Of a stretch of 23,574 bases of DNA, positions 1 through 10,924 are shown one piece after another. The notes below the pieces were generated by a model. The model saw only the letters and a program-made list of their open reading frames with translations. It did no database searches and was not told the origin of the DNA. Origin of the DNA: Nemertoderma westbladi. Its lineage: Eukaryota > Xenacoelomorpha > Nemertodermatida > Nemertodermatidae. Location: contig JAUCBJ010000997.1 of the NCBI GenBank assembly GCA_032718475.1, positions 1 to 23,574 on the forward strand, written 5' to 3'. The stretch's first letter is position 1, and the number at the start of each line of letters is the position of its first letter. Made by a program: the position numbers and the translations under genes.

Positions 1-110
1 TGTAACCATGATATATACCGACCTGTAAAATGAATAGTCATTCATTTTATCAAAGTATTAGTGGTTAAAAAAGTCGATTTAAATGTGCAAAGTCTCAATC
101 GGTAGTTCTC
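1..110. other. Unassigned AT-rich flank
   Basis: No reading frame of note, RNA gene or repeat family is recognisable. The segment ends directly at the 40-bp palindrome. Confidence 0.4.
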
Positions 111-150
111 GGTAATTTTTTAAACAATATATATTGTTTAAAAAATTACC
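111..150. repeat. Perfect 40-bp palindrome
   Basis: The 20 bases 111-130 are the exact reverse complement of 131-150, with no spacer. It begins GGTAATTTTTTAAACAATAT and is almost entirely A/T apart from the ends and two internal C/G pairs. It could extrude as a cruciform. It lies 50 bp before the first unit of the 45-bp minisatellite, and a short GC-richer stretch (GCTCGCTACGCTCG, 151-164) follows it. It could be the core of a palindromic transposon remnant. Nothing shows a function. Confidence 0.9.
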
Positions 151-200
151 GCTCGCTACGCTCGTACTGTAATTTCTTCCTTGGTATGTTCATTCACTTC

Positions 201-3200
201 CGCAGTGCCTATCAGGGTGGATCAATCAATGCCAGTACACAGTTCCGCAGTGCCTATCAGGGTGGATCAATCAATGCCAGTACACAGTTCCGCAGTGCCT
301 ATCAGGGTGGATCAATCAATGCCAGTACACAGTTCCGCAGTGCATATCAGGGTGGATCAATCAATGCCAGTACACAGTTCCGCAGTGCATATCAGGGTGG
401 ATCAATCAATGCCAGTACACAGTTCCGCAGTGCATATCAGGGTGGATCAATCAATGCCAGTACACAGTTCCGCAGTGCATATCAGGGTGGATCAATCAAT
501 GCCAGTACACAGTTCCGCAGTGCCTATCAGGGTGGATCAATCAATGCCAGTACACAGTTCCGCAGTGCATATCAGGGTGGATCAGCCAATGCCAGTACAC
601 AGTTCCGCAGTGCATATCAGGGTGGATCAATCAATGCCAGTACACAGTTCCGCAGTGCCTATCAGGGTGGATCAATCAATGCCAGTACACAGTTCCGCAG
701 TGCCTATCAGGGTGGATCAATCAATGCCAGTACACAGTTCCGCAGTGCATACCAGGGTGGATCAATCCATGCCAGTACACAGTTCCGCAGTGCATATCAG
801 GGTGGATCAATGCCAATGCCAGTACACAGTTCCGCAGTGCATATCAGGGTGGATCAGCCAATGCCAGTACACAGTTCCGCAGTGCATATCAGGGTGGATC
901 AATCAATGCCAGTACACAGTTCCGCAGTGCATATCAGGGTGGATCAATCAATGTCAGTACACAGTTCCGCAGTGCCTATCAGGGTGGATCAATCAATGCC
1001 AGTACACAGTTCCGCAGTGCATATCAGGGTGGATCAGCCAATGCCAGTACACAGTTCCGCAGTGCCTATCAGGGTGGATCAATCAATGCCAGTACACAGT
1101 TCCGCAGTGCATATCAGGGTGGATCAGCCAATGCCAGTACACAGTTCCGCAGTGCATATCAGGGTGGATCAGCCAATGCCAGTACACAGTTCCGCAGTGC
1201 ATATCAGGGTGGATCAATCAATGCCAGTACACAGTTCCGCAGTGCATATCAGGGTGGATCAATCAATGCCAGTACACAGTTCCGCAGTGCATATCAGGGT
1301 GGATCAATCAATGCCAGTACACAGTTCCGCAGTGCATATCAGGGTGGATCAGCCAATGCCAGTACACAGTTCCGCAGTGCATATCAGGGTGGATCAATCA
1401 ATGCCAGTACACAGTTCCGCAGTGCCTATCAGGGTGGATCAATCAATGCCAGTACACAGTTCCGCAGTGCATACAGGGTGGATCAATCAATGCCAGTACA
1501 CAGTTCCCGCATATCAGGGTGGATCAGCCAATGCCAGTACACAGTTCCACAGTGCATATCAGGGTGGATCAATCAATGCCAGTACACAGTTCCGCAGTGC
1601 ATATCAGGGTGGATCAGCCAATGCCAGTACACAGTTCCGCAGTGCATATCAGGGTGGATCAATCAATGTCAGTACACAGTTCCGCAGTGCATACCATAGG
1701 GTGGATCAGCCAATGCCAGTACACAGTTCCGCAGTGCATATCAGGGTGGATCAATCAATGTCAGTACACAGTTCCGCAGTGCATATCAGGGTGGATCAGC
1801 CAATGCCAGTACACAGTTCCGCAGTGCCTATCAGGGTGGATCAATCAACGTCAGTACACAGTTCCGCAGTGCCTATCAGGGTGGATCAATCAATGCCAGT
1901 ACACAGTTCCGCAGTGCATAACAGGGTGGATCTGCCAATGCCAGTACACAGTTCCGCAGTGCATATCAGGGTGGATCAATCAATGCCAGTACACAGTTCC
2001 GCAGTGCATATCAGGGTGGATCAATCAATGTCAGTACACAGTTCCGCAGTGCATACCATAGGGTGGATCAGCCAATGCCAGTACACAGTTCCGCAGTGCA
2101 TATCAGGGTGGATCAATCAATGTCAGTACACAGTTCCGCAGTGCATATCAGGGTGGATCAGCCAATGCCAGTACACAGTTCCGCAGTGCCTATCAGGGTG
2201 GATCAATCAACGTCAGTACACAGTTCCGCAGTGCCTATCATGGTGGATCAATCACTGCCAGTACACAGTTCCGCAGTGCCTATCAGGGTGGATCAATCAA
2301 TGCCAGTACACAGTTCCGCAGTGCATACCAGGGTGGATCAATCAATGCCAGTACACAGTTCCGCAGTGCCTATCAGGGTGGATCAATCACTGCCAGTACA
2401 CAGTTCCGCAGTGCCTATCAGGGTGGATCAATCAATGCCAGTACACAGTTCCGCAGTGCCTATCAGGGTGGATCAATCAATGCCAGTACACAGTTCCGCA
2501 GTGCATATCAGGGTGGATCAATCAATGTCAGTACACAGTTCCGCAGTGCATATCAGGGTGGATCAGCCAATGCCAGTACACAGTTCCGCAGTGCCTATCA
2601 GGGTGGATCAATCAACGTCAGTACACAGTTCCGCAGTGCCTATCAGGGTGGATCAATCACTGCCAGTACACAGTTCCGCAGTGCATACCAGGGTGGATCA
2701 ATCAATGTCAGTACACAGTTCCGCAGTGCATATCAGGGTGGATCAATCAATGTCAGTACACAGTTCCGCAGTGCATACCATAGGGTGGATCAGCCAATGC
2801 CAGTACACAGTTCCGCAGTGCATATCAGGGTGGATCAATCAATGTCAGTACACAGTTCCGCAGTGCATATCAGGGTGGATCAATCAATGCCAGTACACAG
2901 TTCCGCAGTGCCTATCAGGGTGGATAAATCAATGCCAGTACACAGTTCCGCAGTGCCTATCAGGGTGGATCAATCAACGTCAGTACACAGTTCCGCAGTG
3001 CCTATCAGGGTGGATCAATCACTGCCAGTACACAGTTCCGCAGTGCCTATCAGGGTGGATCAATCAATGCCAGTACACAGTTCCGCAGTGCATACCAGGG
3101 TGGATCAGCCAATGCCAGTACACAGTTCCGCAGTGCATATCAGGGTGGATCAGCCAATGCCAGTACACAGTTCCACAGTGCCTATCAGGGTGGATCAATC

Positions 3201-3986
3201 AATGTCAGTACACAGTTCCGCAGTGCATATCAGGGTGGATCACTCAATGCCAGTACACAGTTCCGCAGTGCCTATCAGGGTGGATCAATCAATGCCAGTA
3301 CACAGTTCCGCAGTGCCTATCAGGTGGATCAATCAATGTCAGTACACAGTTCCGCAGTGCCTATCAGGGTGGATCAATCAATGCCAGTACACAGTTCCAC
3401 AGTGCATATCAGGGTGGATCAATCAATGCCAGTACACAGTTCCGCAGTGCCTATCAGGGTGGATCAATCAATGCCCGTACACAGTTCCGCAGTGTATGTA
3501 TATCAGGGTGGATCAATAAATGTCAGTACACAGTTCCGCAGTGTATATCAGGGTGGATCAGCCAATGCCAGTACACAGTTCCGCAGTGCATATCAGGGTG
3601 GATCAATCAATGTCAGTACACAGTTCCGCAGTGCATACCAGGGTGGATCAGCCAATGCCAGTACACAGTTCCGCAGTGCATATCAGGGTGGATCAATCAA
3701 TGTCAGTACACAGTTCCGCAGTGCATATCAGGGTGGATCAGCCAATGCCAGTACACAGTTCCACAGTGCCTATCAGGGTGGATCAATCAATGCCAGTACA
3801 CAGTTCCGCAGTGCCTATCAGGGTGGATCAATCAATGCCAGTACACAGTTCCGCAGTGCCTATCAGGGTGGATAAATCAATGCCAGTACACAGTTCCGCA
3901 GTGCCTATCAGGGTGGATAAATCAATGCCAGTACACAGTTCCGCAGTGCCTATCAGGGTGGATAAATCAATGCCAGTACACAGTTC
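201..3986. repeat. 45-bp minisatellite, about 84 copies
   Basis: Head-to-tail units have a strict 45-bp period from CGCAGTGC at 201 to the last CAGTTC at 3986. Each unit carries CGCAGTGC(C/A)TATCAGG, then GTGGATCAATCAATGCCAG, then TACACAGTTC. Recurrent variants are C/A after CGCAGTGC, ATC or GCC before AAT, GCC or GTC, AAC or ACT for AAT, CGC or CAC, and GGATAAATC for GGATCAATC in four late copies. The unit length is a multiple of three and the unit has no stop, so all three forward frames stay open for hundreds of codons. Small indels (near 790, 1474, 1505, 1692, 2054, 2776, 3323 and 3495) repeatedly switch the phase, and no frame persists through the array. I therefore call it satellite DNA and not a repeat-protein gene. 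Blocks starting with the +2 variant (ATACCATAGG) recur at 1691, 2053 and 2775, spaced 362 and 722 bp, which shows block duplication. Confidence 0.95.
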
Positions 3987-4830
3987 TGAACGGCCTTTAT
4001 ACGATATTTATATCAATAAATGACAAAATAAATTTTGGTCCGGATTCCACCGGCTGCTTATGTAGAAAAATTAAGAATATATAATACATATTACACATTT
4101 GATCATTTACACATTTGAAATTTAGGTGTTACGTAACGTTTCTTCCCGAACCCATGTAACAAAATACAGTAGCAACGTTTAAGGTAGACACCCCCCTAGT
4201 TAGCGTTACGTACAGGTAATATGTGAACAGCCCCATGAAGGATCTCCCTGCTGGCACCAGGAGAAGGAGCAGACCCTCTCTCTCCAAAACAAAATGTATG
4301 CCATACTTTAGGTACTTTCCTACTAGGCAGCAGGACATGTTAATCTAAGCACCACGCTCTGCTCCCTGGCGATCACCACACATTCCAACATGGACGCTGC
4401 TCTGCAACCAACCACTTAGGGACCCATCTGTCTTCTTGTTCCGCCCACCACCAGTCAAGAAGACCAACTCTCCTTGATCGCAAACCGGCATTGCGCACCT
4501 ACAGGGGAACTTTTGACGAAAATTAATCATCTTCAGGAGAAAATCTACGAAAATAACTACAAAATGTAGGCCTACAAGTAAAAATGAAACAACTGTAATC
4601 TGAACTATTCTGCTATTGATATAGTAGGCCTACGGCTGGTAACAATAAATTATAGAATAACTGGGAAACAGCACGATAAAAAAATGCCCCTAAATGAAAT
4701 GAGAAATACCAACTGTATATACAGTAAATAAGGCTTGGTTGGATCACTCATGAGCTTTCAACATTCAACTACTGTATAGTACAGCATAGAAAACATTGTA
4801 GCCTATAGAGACGTTCACACGTAAATGAAA
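3987..4830. other. Noncoding stretch
   Basis: Only short frames are present on either strand (69 aa and 61 aa at most, both minus), without recognisable motifs. TAGGCCTA palindromes lie at 4567 and 4625. No RNA gene was recognised. Confidence 0.4.
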
Positions 4831-4860
4831 AACACGTTCGTGGGGCCTTCGCGCAGCACG
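4831..4860 (+). repeat. Dispersed-repeat end motif, copy 1
   Basis: AACACGTTCGTGGGGC followed by CTTCGCGCAGCACG. The same motif recurs at 5984-6012 and 6384-6413. In the third copy it forms one end of a short element with inverted termini, so this is probably a truncated relative of that family. Confidence 0.55.
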
Positions 4861-5983
4861 ATGCTCAGTTAAACAGATTTATTTAACCCCACCACCCCTT
4901 ATCTCTTAAGGGGAGTATCACCCCCTGCGACTGCAACATTTTCAAGTTTTCTGAAAATTTTTGAAATTTTATTTCTCCTACTTTTGTGGTTTCATAGAAG
5001 GGCTTTCATGTGGTGACATCAGTTATCACCATTGAATAATTTTCCACCACAAAACATGACTTTTCAACAACAGTATTTATGGCTGATTGATATTCATGAC
5101 TCTTTGTACTGTATAAAACAACGTTTTCTCAGTTTGCTGATTTTGACTTTATTCATTACTAAATTCCCTACTACTGTACTTTTTTATTTTTCACTCAATT
5201 TTTATCAAAAATATGCCAAAATGTGCAGCATCTATAGGGCGACAACTCGTGAGTATTGGTTTTGTAAAATATGTCCATTTGGATGTTCTATGATCCATTA
5301 TGTAACTGCTTCTCTTTGTCTACCTCAAAATATATGATGTCCTAAATATTTTTACAGAAGGTAGCCTACATATCTTGCACAAAAAGTCCCATATTTTTCG
5401 AACAAAATGGTTTGCGAAGGTATCCATACTCAGTTTTCTTAGTTAAAGATCACAGCTATACAGTAATTGTGTTAAAGTTTCAGAGCAGTAGTTATAAAAA
5501 TAAAAAAATCAATAGATTTGGGTTAACAAAGTTGGTGGATCAATATTATGAAACACAAATTTAAATTGAGTGATTCTATAAGGAAAAACGGTTTTTAACA
5601 AAACCGCTACTCAATCAAAGAAAGGGAGACCGTCACTCCCCTTCAACCCCCCTTTTAATCAGCACCCGAACCCAAAGTCACAGACGGTACCAATACACCA
5701 GATTAATGGCGAATGTGTTTTATAATCAAGATTGTAGTCTACCCAATATGTCAGAAATATTAAAATGCATCTTATGCCGATGTATAGGGCCTAGTAATGA
5801 TATTGAAATAGTACTAAAATATTACCATGTCAACAACTCAGCGAAAGGACTCCAGAAAAATTATAATTATTTTTCAATAACATTTAATTTCGCGAACACA
5901 TAAAATCTCAATAAATACCAAGCCAATATCTTGTAATAGAATCAGTGAATTCCTCTTGAGTAAATTCCAGACTCAATATGAAT
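4861..5983. other. Noncoding stretch
   Basis: AT-rich, with frames of 101 aa (5032-5337, plus) and 65 aa (5706-5903, plus) that show no domain, biased composition or splice context. I see no gene here. Confidence 0.4.
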
Positions 5984-6012
5984 AAACATTCGAGGGGTCT
6001 TCGCGCAGCACG
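5984..6012 (+). repeat. Dispersed-repeat end motif, copy 2
   Basis: AAACATTCGAGGGGTC followed by TTCGCGCAGCACG, a diverged copy of the motif at 4831-4860 and 6384-6413. No matching opposite end was found nearby, so the copy is probably truncated. Confidence 0.5.
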
Positions 6013-6264
6013 AATTGAGCAAAGCATTAGCATATAGGGGCCCCATTAACGAGCTATCTGTCGTTAGTCAGAAGTCGTCAATATAATACTCGTCTCCTTC
6101 ATTTGCCTCGTTGCGTTTGTTCGTTTTTTACCAAACTTCTGATTCTTTATAAACTTATGACAGACTACATACGTACCAAGTTTCGTTTAATTTCATCAAG
6201 GAATAACTGAGTTATTAGCGATCAAAGATTTACGAGGACAGACAACGACGGTATTGTTAATGGC

Positions 6265-6388
6265 ATCCAATAGGCCTACTGTAAGTAACAATTATCTGAA
6301 TTTCATTGACAAACAGGATAGGAGATATGCGTGCAAAGATTGCAAGAAGTGCCGTTCACTTGAGGCATTTATTCTATTTAAATAGACA
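6265..6388 (+). repeat. Third, diverged copy of the foldback arm
   Basis: This shares an ordered series of blocks with the arm at 7367-7578: CTGAATTTC, a GAGATAT block, CAAAGATTGCAAGAA, and GGC(A)TTTATTCTATTTAA near its end. It runs straight into the GTGGGGC end motif of the next element. That suggests both belong to one larger repeat family. Confidence 0.6.
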
Positions 6389-6654
6389 CGTACGTGGGGC
6401 ATCGCGCAGCACGCAAGCTTGCGCAAGTTCGACTTTTTCTCTAGTGCGCCTATACAAAATTTAAATGTTGAAAATGGATAAAATCTTCATTCAAAAGTTA
6501 TGAATTTTTTAAACAGGCGGACGGACGGACGGACGGACGGACGGACGGACGGACGGACGGACGGACGGACGGACGGACGGACGGACGGACGGACGGACGG
6601 ACGGGCGGGCGGGCGGGCGGACGGACGGACACTGCGTGGCTCGCCCCACAATGT
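6384..6654. mobile_element. Short nonautonomous element with inverted ends around (GGAC)n
   Basis: The left end reads ACGTGGGGCATCGCGCAGCACGCA (6393-6414 region). The right end, reverse-complemented from 6631-6654, reads ACATTGTGGGGCGAG then CCACGCAGT. The two share GTGGGGC and CACGCA in the same order and inverted orientation. Between them are about 100 bp of AT-rich DNA and a (GGAC)n tract. There is no coding capacity. A target-site duplication is not clear, so the class (MITE or SINE-like) is uncertain. Confidence 0.5.
6516..6630. repeat. (GGAC)n microsatellite
   Basis: About 115 bp of uninterrupted 4-bp repeats, with a GGGC variant block near the 3' end (6603-6618). It sits inside the short element with inverted ends. 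Confidence 0.95.
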
Positions 6655-7366
6655 TCTAGAATATTTTGTTTCTGTATGAATTTTTGGTCAAAATTAAATA
6701 TATGTATTAGGGTCTATTATATTAAACTGAAAATTAATATCACATAATTGCACCCCGTAATTACTGTAATATAGACCTCAGCCATTAAATATAAAAGTAT
6801 ATATAATTGATTACAAGCGATAACTTAACTAAAAATTAAGAAATATAACAAGGTTAAATTGTATTAATTTATAACTAACAACAGTTTTTACACTGTAAAA
6901 CAGCACTTTTTATAACCGAGTCTAACAATAACGTACCTAATAATTTTTACAACTGATATGTATAATAATTATTACAATTGAATTACGACCTGTTAATCTG
7001 CAGCAGACCTATTAAATAAGTTGGTCTGAGTTAATTTGGTTGGTTGGCTTTGATGACAAAACTTCTTAAAAATGTATTAAACGTGTATCTGAAATTTTTA
7101 TTTTTATGTTGTTGCCAAGATACCAATGTGCAAGGCACACAATAATTTGCGTGAGTGTAATTAATGACTGCGATGACAACAATGAATACCGTAGGCCTAA
7201 TTAGCGAATCTCATGGATGTGCCAATTATCAAAAGTGGCCAATCAGAGGGCAATACAAATACAGTATGTTATCATGTTTTATCAGTTCCAGAATATTGAA
7301 TTGGAGGTACAGTAGCGGATAGTAGAGAGGGAAGTCAGATGCAAATAAATATAAATATACACCATC
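6655..7366. other. Noncoding AT-rich stretch
   Basis: No coding or RNA feature was seen. A TAGGCCTA palindrome lies at 7192. Confidence 0.4.
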
Positions 7367-7904
7367 GCGAAATCGCACCCTCTGTTCTTCTGGTCATTCT
7401 TCACATTAGTCGTAATCATTAGCTTGATTATTTTCATATCATTAGAAATCTTGCCTTGCAAGGATTCCAAATATGTAACAATGTTTGAATTTCGTGAGAA
7501 ACAGCTGAGATATAGGCGTTCAAAGATTGCAAGAATTATTGTTCGCTGCAGGCCATTTATTCTATTTAATAAATACACAAAATTCTAGAATGTGTTATTT
7601 ATTTTATGATTTGGTTGGCAACAGCGGTATTCCTACCCAATATATCTATTGCGTAGCTATTCATACTTAAACAAAATGTTCCCGAACATCGTGTATTTAT
7701 TAAGTAGAATAAATGGCATCTAGCGAACAATACTTCTTGCAATCTTTGAATGCCTATATCTCAGCTGTTTCTCAACGAAATTCAGATATTGTTACATATT
7801 TGGAATCCTTGCAAGGCAAGCTTTCTAATGATATGAACGATGATATAATGCTATGATTGTGAATAATGTGAAGAATGGCCACGATATGGAAGGTGCGATT
7901 TGGC
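7367..7904. repeat. Long inverted repeat (foldback), arms about 212 bp
   Basis: The arm at 7367-7578 is closely matched by the reverse complement of 7691-7904. Shared blocks include AAATCGCACC, TCATTCTTCACATTA, CATATCATTAGAAA, CTTGCCTTGCAAGGATTCCA, AATATGTAACAAT, GAAACAGCTGAGATATAGGC, TCAAAGATTGCAAGAA and AATAAATACAC. The arms differ by scattered substitutions and small indels. The loop of about 112 bp (7579-7690) has no repeat of its own. A 98-aa minus frame (7282-7578) is an accident of one arm. This is probably a foldback-type transposon remnant or two copies inserted head to head. Confidence 0.8.
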
Positions 7905-9580
7905 AAAAGACACTTTTTTAAAACGCTTATTAAAAAAATTTCATATTATATTAAAATTTGCAAATTTCAAAATTTGATTAATTAATAATAAAGTGTCCCC
8001 GTTGCCCCGCTTGGGGGCGCAGTTTATTTAAAAAAAAAATAAAGAAAACAAAACAAATTTGCAGTGATTATAATTCACATTTATTTTTCATCATGCAAGT
8101 TACAATGGCAATTTGATCGTAAACGAATCGCCCTACCTACTTTATACCCTGTTCCTTTTGTTACCTTAGCAACAACGTGTCAAAAAACAAACCTCAATAC
8201 ATTTCTGTGAAACGTGCTCTCTTCCAACCAAATTAAATTAGTAGACCTATATAAAAAGTTATTCAGAAAATATTATTAAAATATGGACGTAAATAAAAAA
8301 CACTTATTAGACCGCCTAATTTAGTTGGGGCTGCAGGGTGATTCTCAATGTTTAAAAATATATTTCTCAAAAAGTATGGAAAACAATAAATTCTAAGTCC
8401 TATTTTAAGTCCGGAATCAATACTGCTAAAAATTTCGGCAGACCAAAGAAGATTGTCCTTTCCAGCCTGAAATACCACGTCCTTGTCTATAATTTAACAA
8501 TCTCACATACAATTGCCTGATTTCCCACATTTGAAACAAATAAATTGTCTGTGCCTGTAATTTTACCCATTAAAAGGGTGGCGTAAAGTATTGGGTGTAC
8601 GATATATTACTAACATTAAACATAACAAATTAAACATTAGTAATATTCTTATGATTTTGACGTGCCGAAATGAAACCTTTACGACGATTAAGACCGGAAG
8701 GGAAGGTTCATTAACTCTATCAGCTTCTCTATGTTCCTCCTCCCAGTTCCTGCGACTTATCCTTCTCTCGGTCAACTATAAAATACAGGCGAATACGACG
8801 TTTCACTTAAAACTTTTTGTCTACAGTTTTTCTGCATTAGGTTTTGTTCTTGAAGGTCGTAGACACACGTTGATTGGTCAGTTCACCTGCCAACTGCGTT
8901 TAAATAACCTCTTAAACTGTAGTTAACAACAATCGGGACTAAAACACAGGTGGACATTCAACATGAACTTAATTAATATAAAATATTATTATATAATATT
9001 TTGGCCAACTTTTTACCACATTTTTATAGAATCCCCCCCCCCCCCCTGCAGCTTATCATGTTGTATTATAGTAACTACGACGCGAAATAATTTATTACAA
9101 AATTCCTCGTTTTTTTAGGTATCAGTTAAGGAAGGTAATCGTAAGAAATACCTATTCCTAAGAAACAATGACAATTCTAAGTCTAACACCAAGACTTTAA
9201 ACATAATATGTTTAAATTTACGTACTTTAGCAGTAGTAATAATATTATTATGATTTAGTATTAAATAATTAATGTATTATAAATATTAGGTAGTCTACAG
9301 TTTACAAGGCGTGTATATAAAATTGGAAGTAAAAAAAACGTATAACAGACGTGATTGGTTAAGCCACAAAAAATATATAATTAATTAATTTTAAATAGTT
9401 ATAAACCAAAATAAATTAACCATGTTGAACTCACTACGCAGTATAACAATTAATTAAGGTGGCAATATGTTAATTAAATGTACATTAAATTGGCGCAATA
9501 TGAAATTAATTATATGCGCTCTAAATTAAATTTACCAATCTCTCAAACACTCGATTGTATAAAAGTAACAAACATGCACC
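7905..9580. other. Noncoding AT-rich stretch
   Basis: Frames of 71 aa (minus, 8263-8478), 70 aa (minus) and 111 aa (plus, 8591-8926) have no recognisable domain. A C14 run lies at 9033-9046. A small GC hairpin, GCCCCGCTTGGGGGC, lies near 8002-8016. I see no gene. Confidence 0.4.
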
Positions 9581-10924
9581 CAAGTATCAATGCTCCCAGA
9601 ATCAATGCTCCCAGAATCAATGCTCCCAGTATCAATGCTCCCAGTATCAATGCTCCCAGAATCAATGCTCCCAGAATCAATGCTCCCAGAATCAATGCTC
9701 CCAGTATCAATGCTCCCAGTATCAATGCTCCCAGAATCAATGCTCCCAGAATCAATGCTCCCAGAATCAATGCTCCCAGAATCAATGCTCCCAGAATCAA
9801 TGCTCCCAGTATCAATGCTCCCAGAATCAATGCTCCCAGTATCAATGCTCCCAGTATCAATGCTCCCAGTATCAATGCTCCCAGAATCAATGCTCCCAGT
9901 ATCAATGCTCCCAGTATCAATGCTCCCAGAATCAATGCTCCCAGAATCAATGCTCCCAGAATCAATGCTCCCAGAATCAATGCTCCCAGAATCAATGCTC
10001 CCAGTATCAATGCTCCCAGAATCAATGCTCCCAGTATCAATGCTCCCAGTATCAATGCTCCCAGTATCAATGCTCCCAGAATCAATGCTCCCAGAATCAA
10101 TGCTCCCAGAATCAATGCTCCCAGAATCAATGCTCCCAGAATCAATGCTCCCAATATCAATGCTCCCAGAATCAATGCTCCCAGAATCAATGCTCCCAGT
10201 ATCAATGCTCCCAGAATCAATGCTCCCAGTATCAATGCTCCCAGAATCAATGCTCCCAGAATCAATGCTCCCAGAATCAATGCTCCCAGTATCAAGGCTC
10301 CCAGAATCAATGCTCCCAGAATCAATGCTCCCAGAATCAATGCTCCCAGAATCAATGCTCCCAGAATCAATGCTCCCAGAATCAATGCTCCCAGAATCAA
10401 TGCTCCCAATATCAATGCTCCCAGAATCAATGCTCCCAGTATCAATGCTCCCAGAATCAATGCTCCCAGTATCAATGCTCCCAGAATCAATGCTCCCAGA
10501 ATCAATGCTCCCAGAATCAATGCTCCCAGAATCAATGCTCCCAGTATCAATGCTCCCAGAATCAATGCTCCCAGTATCAATGCTCCCAGAATCAATGCTC
10601 CCAGAATCAATGCTCCCAGAATCAATGCTCCCAGTATCAATGCTCCCAGAATCAATGCTCCCAGAATCAATGCTCCCAGAATCAATGCTCCCAGAATCAA
10701 TGCTCCCAGAATCAATGCTCCCAATATCAATGCTCCCAGAATCAATGCTCCCAGAATCAATGCTCCCAGTATCAATGCTCCCAGAATCAATGCTCCCAGT
10801 ATCAATGCTCCCAGAATCAATGCTCCCAGAATCAATGCTCCCAGAATCAATGCTCCCAGTATCAAGGCTCCCAGAATCAATGCTCCCAGAATCAATGCTC
10901 CCAGAATCAATGCTCCCAGAATCA
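9581..10924. repeat. 15-bp minisatellite, 90 copies
   Basis: The unit is ATCAATGCTCCCAGA, repeated head to tail with almost no length variation. The main variant is CCCAGA versus CCCAGT. Rare variants are CCCAAT (10151, about 10407 and 10721) and AAGGCTCCC (10294 and 10864). The rare variants recur at a 570-bp spacing (38 units), and 20 consecutive units match between the two blocks, so the array grew partly by block duplication. Because 15 is a multiple of three and the unit has no stop in these frames, three plus frames (up to 494 aa) and one minus frame (460 aa) are open at once. That pattern is expected from any stop-free repeat and is not evidence of a protein. Confidence 0.95.

Noticed and set aside
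181-4084. Long repetitive ORFs of 167-865 aa across the 45-bp array
   Set aside because: They arise from a stop-free unit whose length is a multiple of three. All three forward frames are open together, indels switch phase and no frame spans the array. They are treated as minisatellite.
5032-5337. 101-aa plus-strand ORF
   Set aside because: No domain, no splice or promoter context. Length is within chance in a window this size.
8563-8926. Overlapping 70-aa minus and 111-aa plus ORFs
   Set aside because: They overlap each other on opposite strands and show no recognisable motif. Probably chance.
201-10924. CRISPR-like arrays
   Set aside because: The repeats are contiguous, with no unique spacers, in a eukaryotic context and without cas genes.
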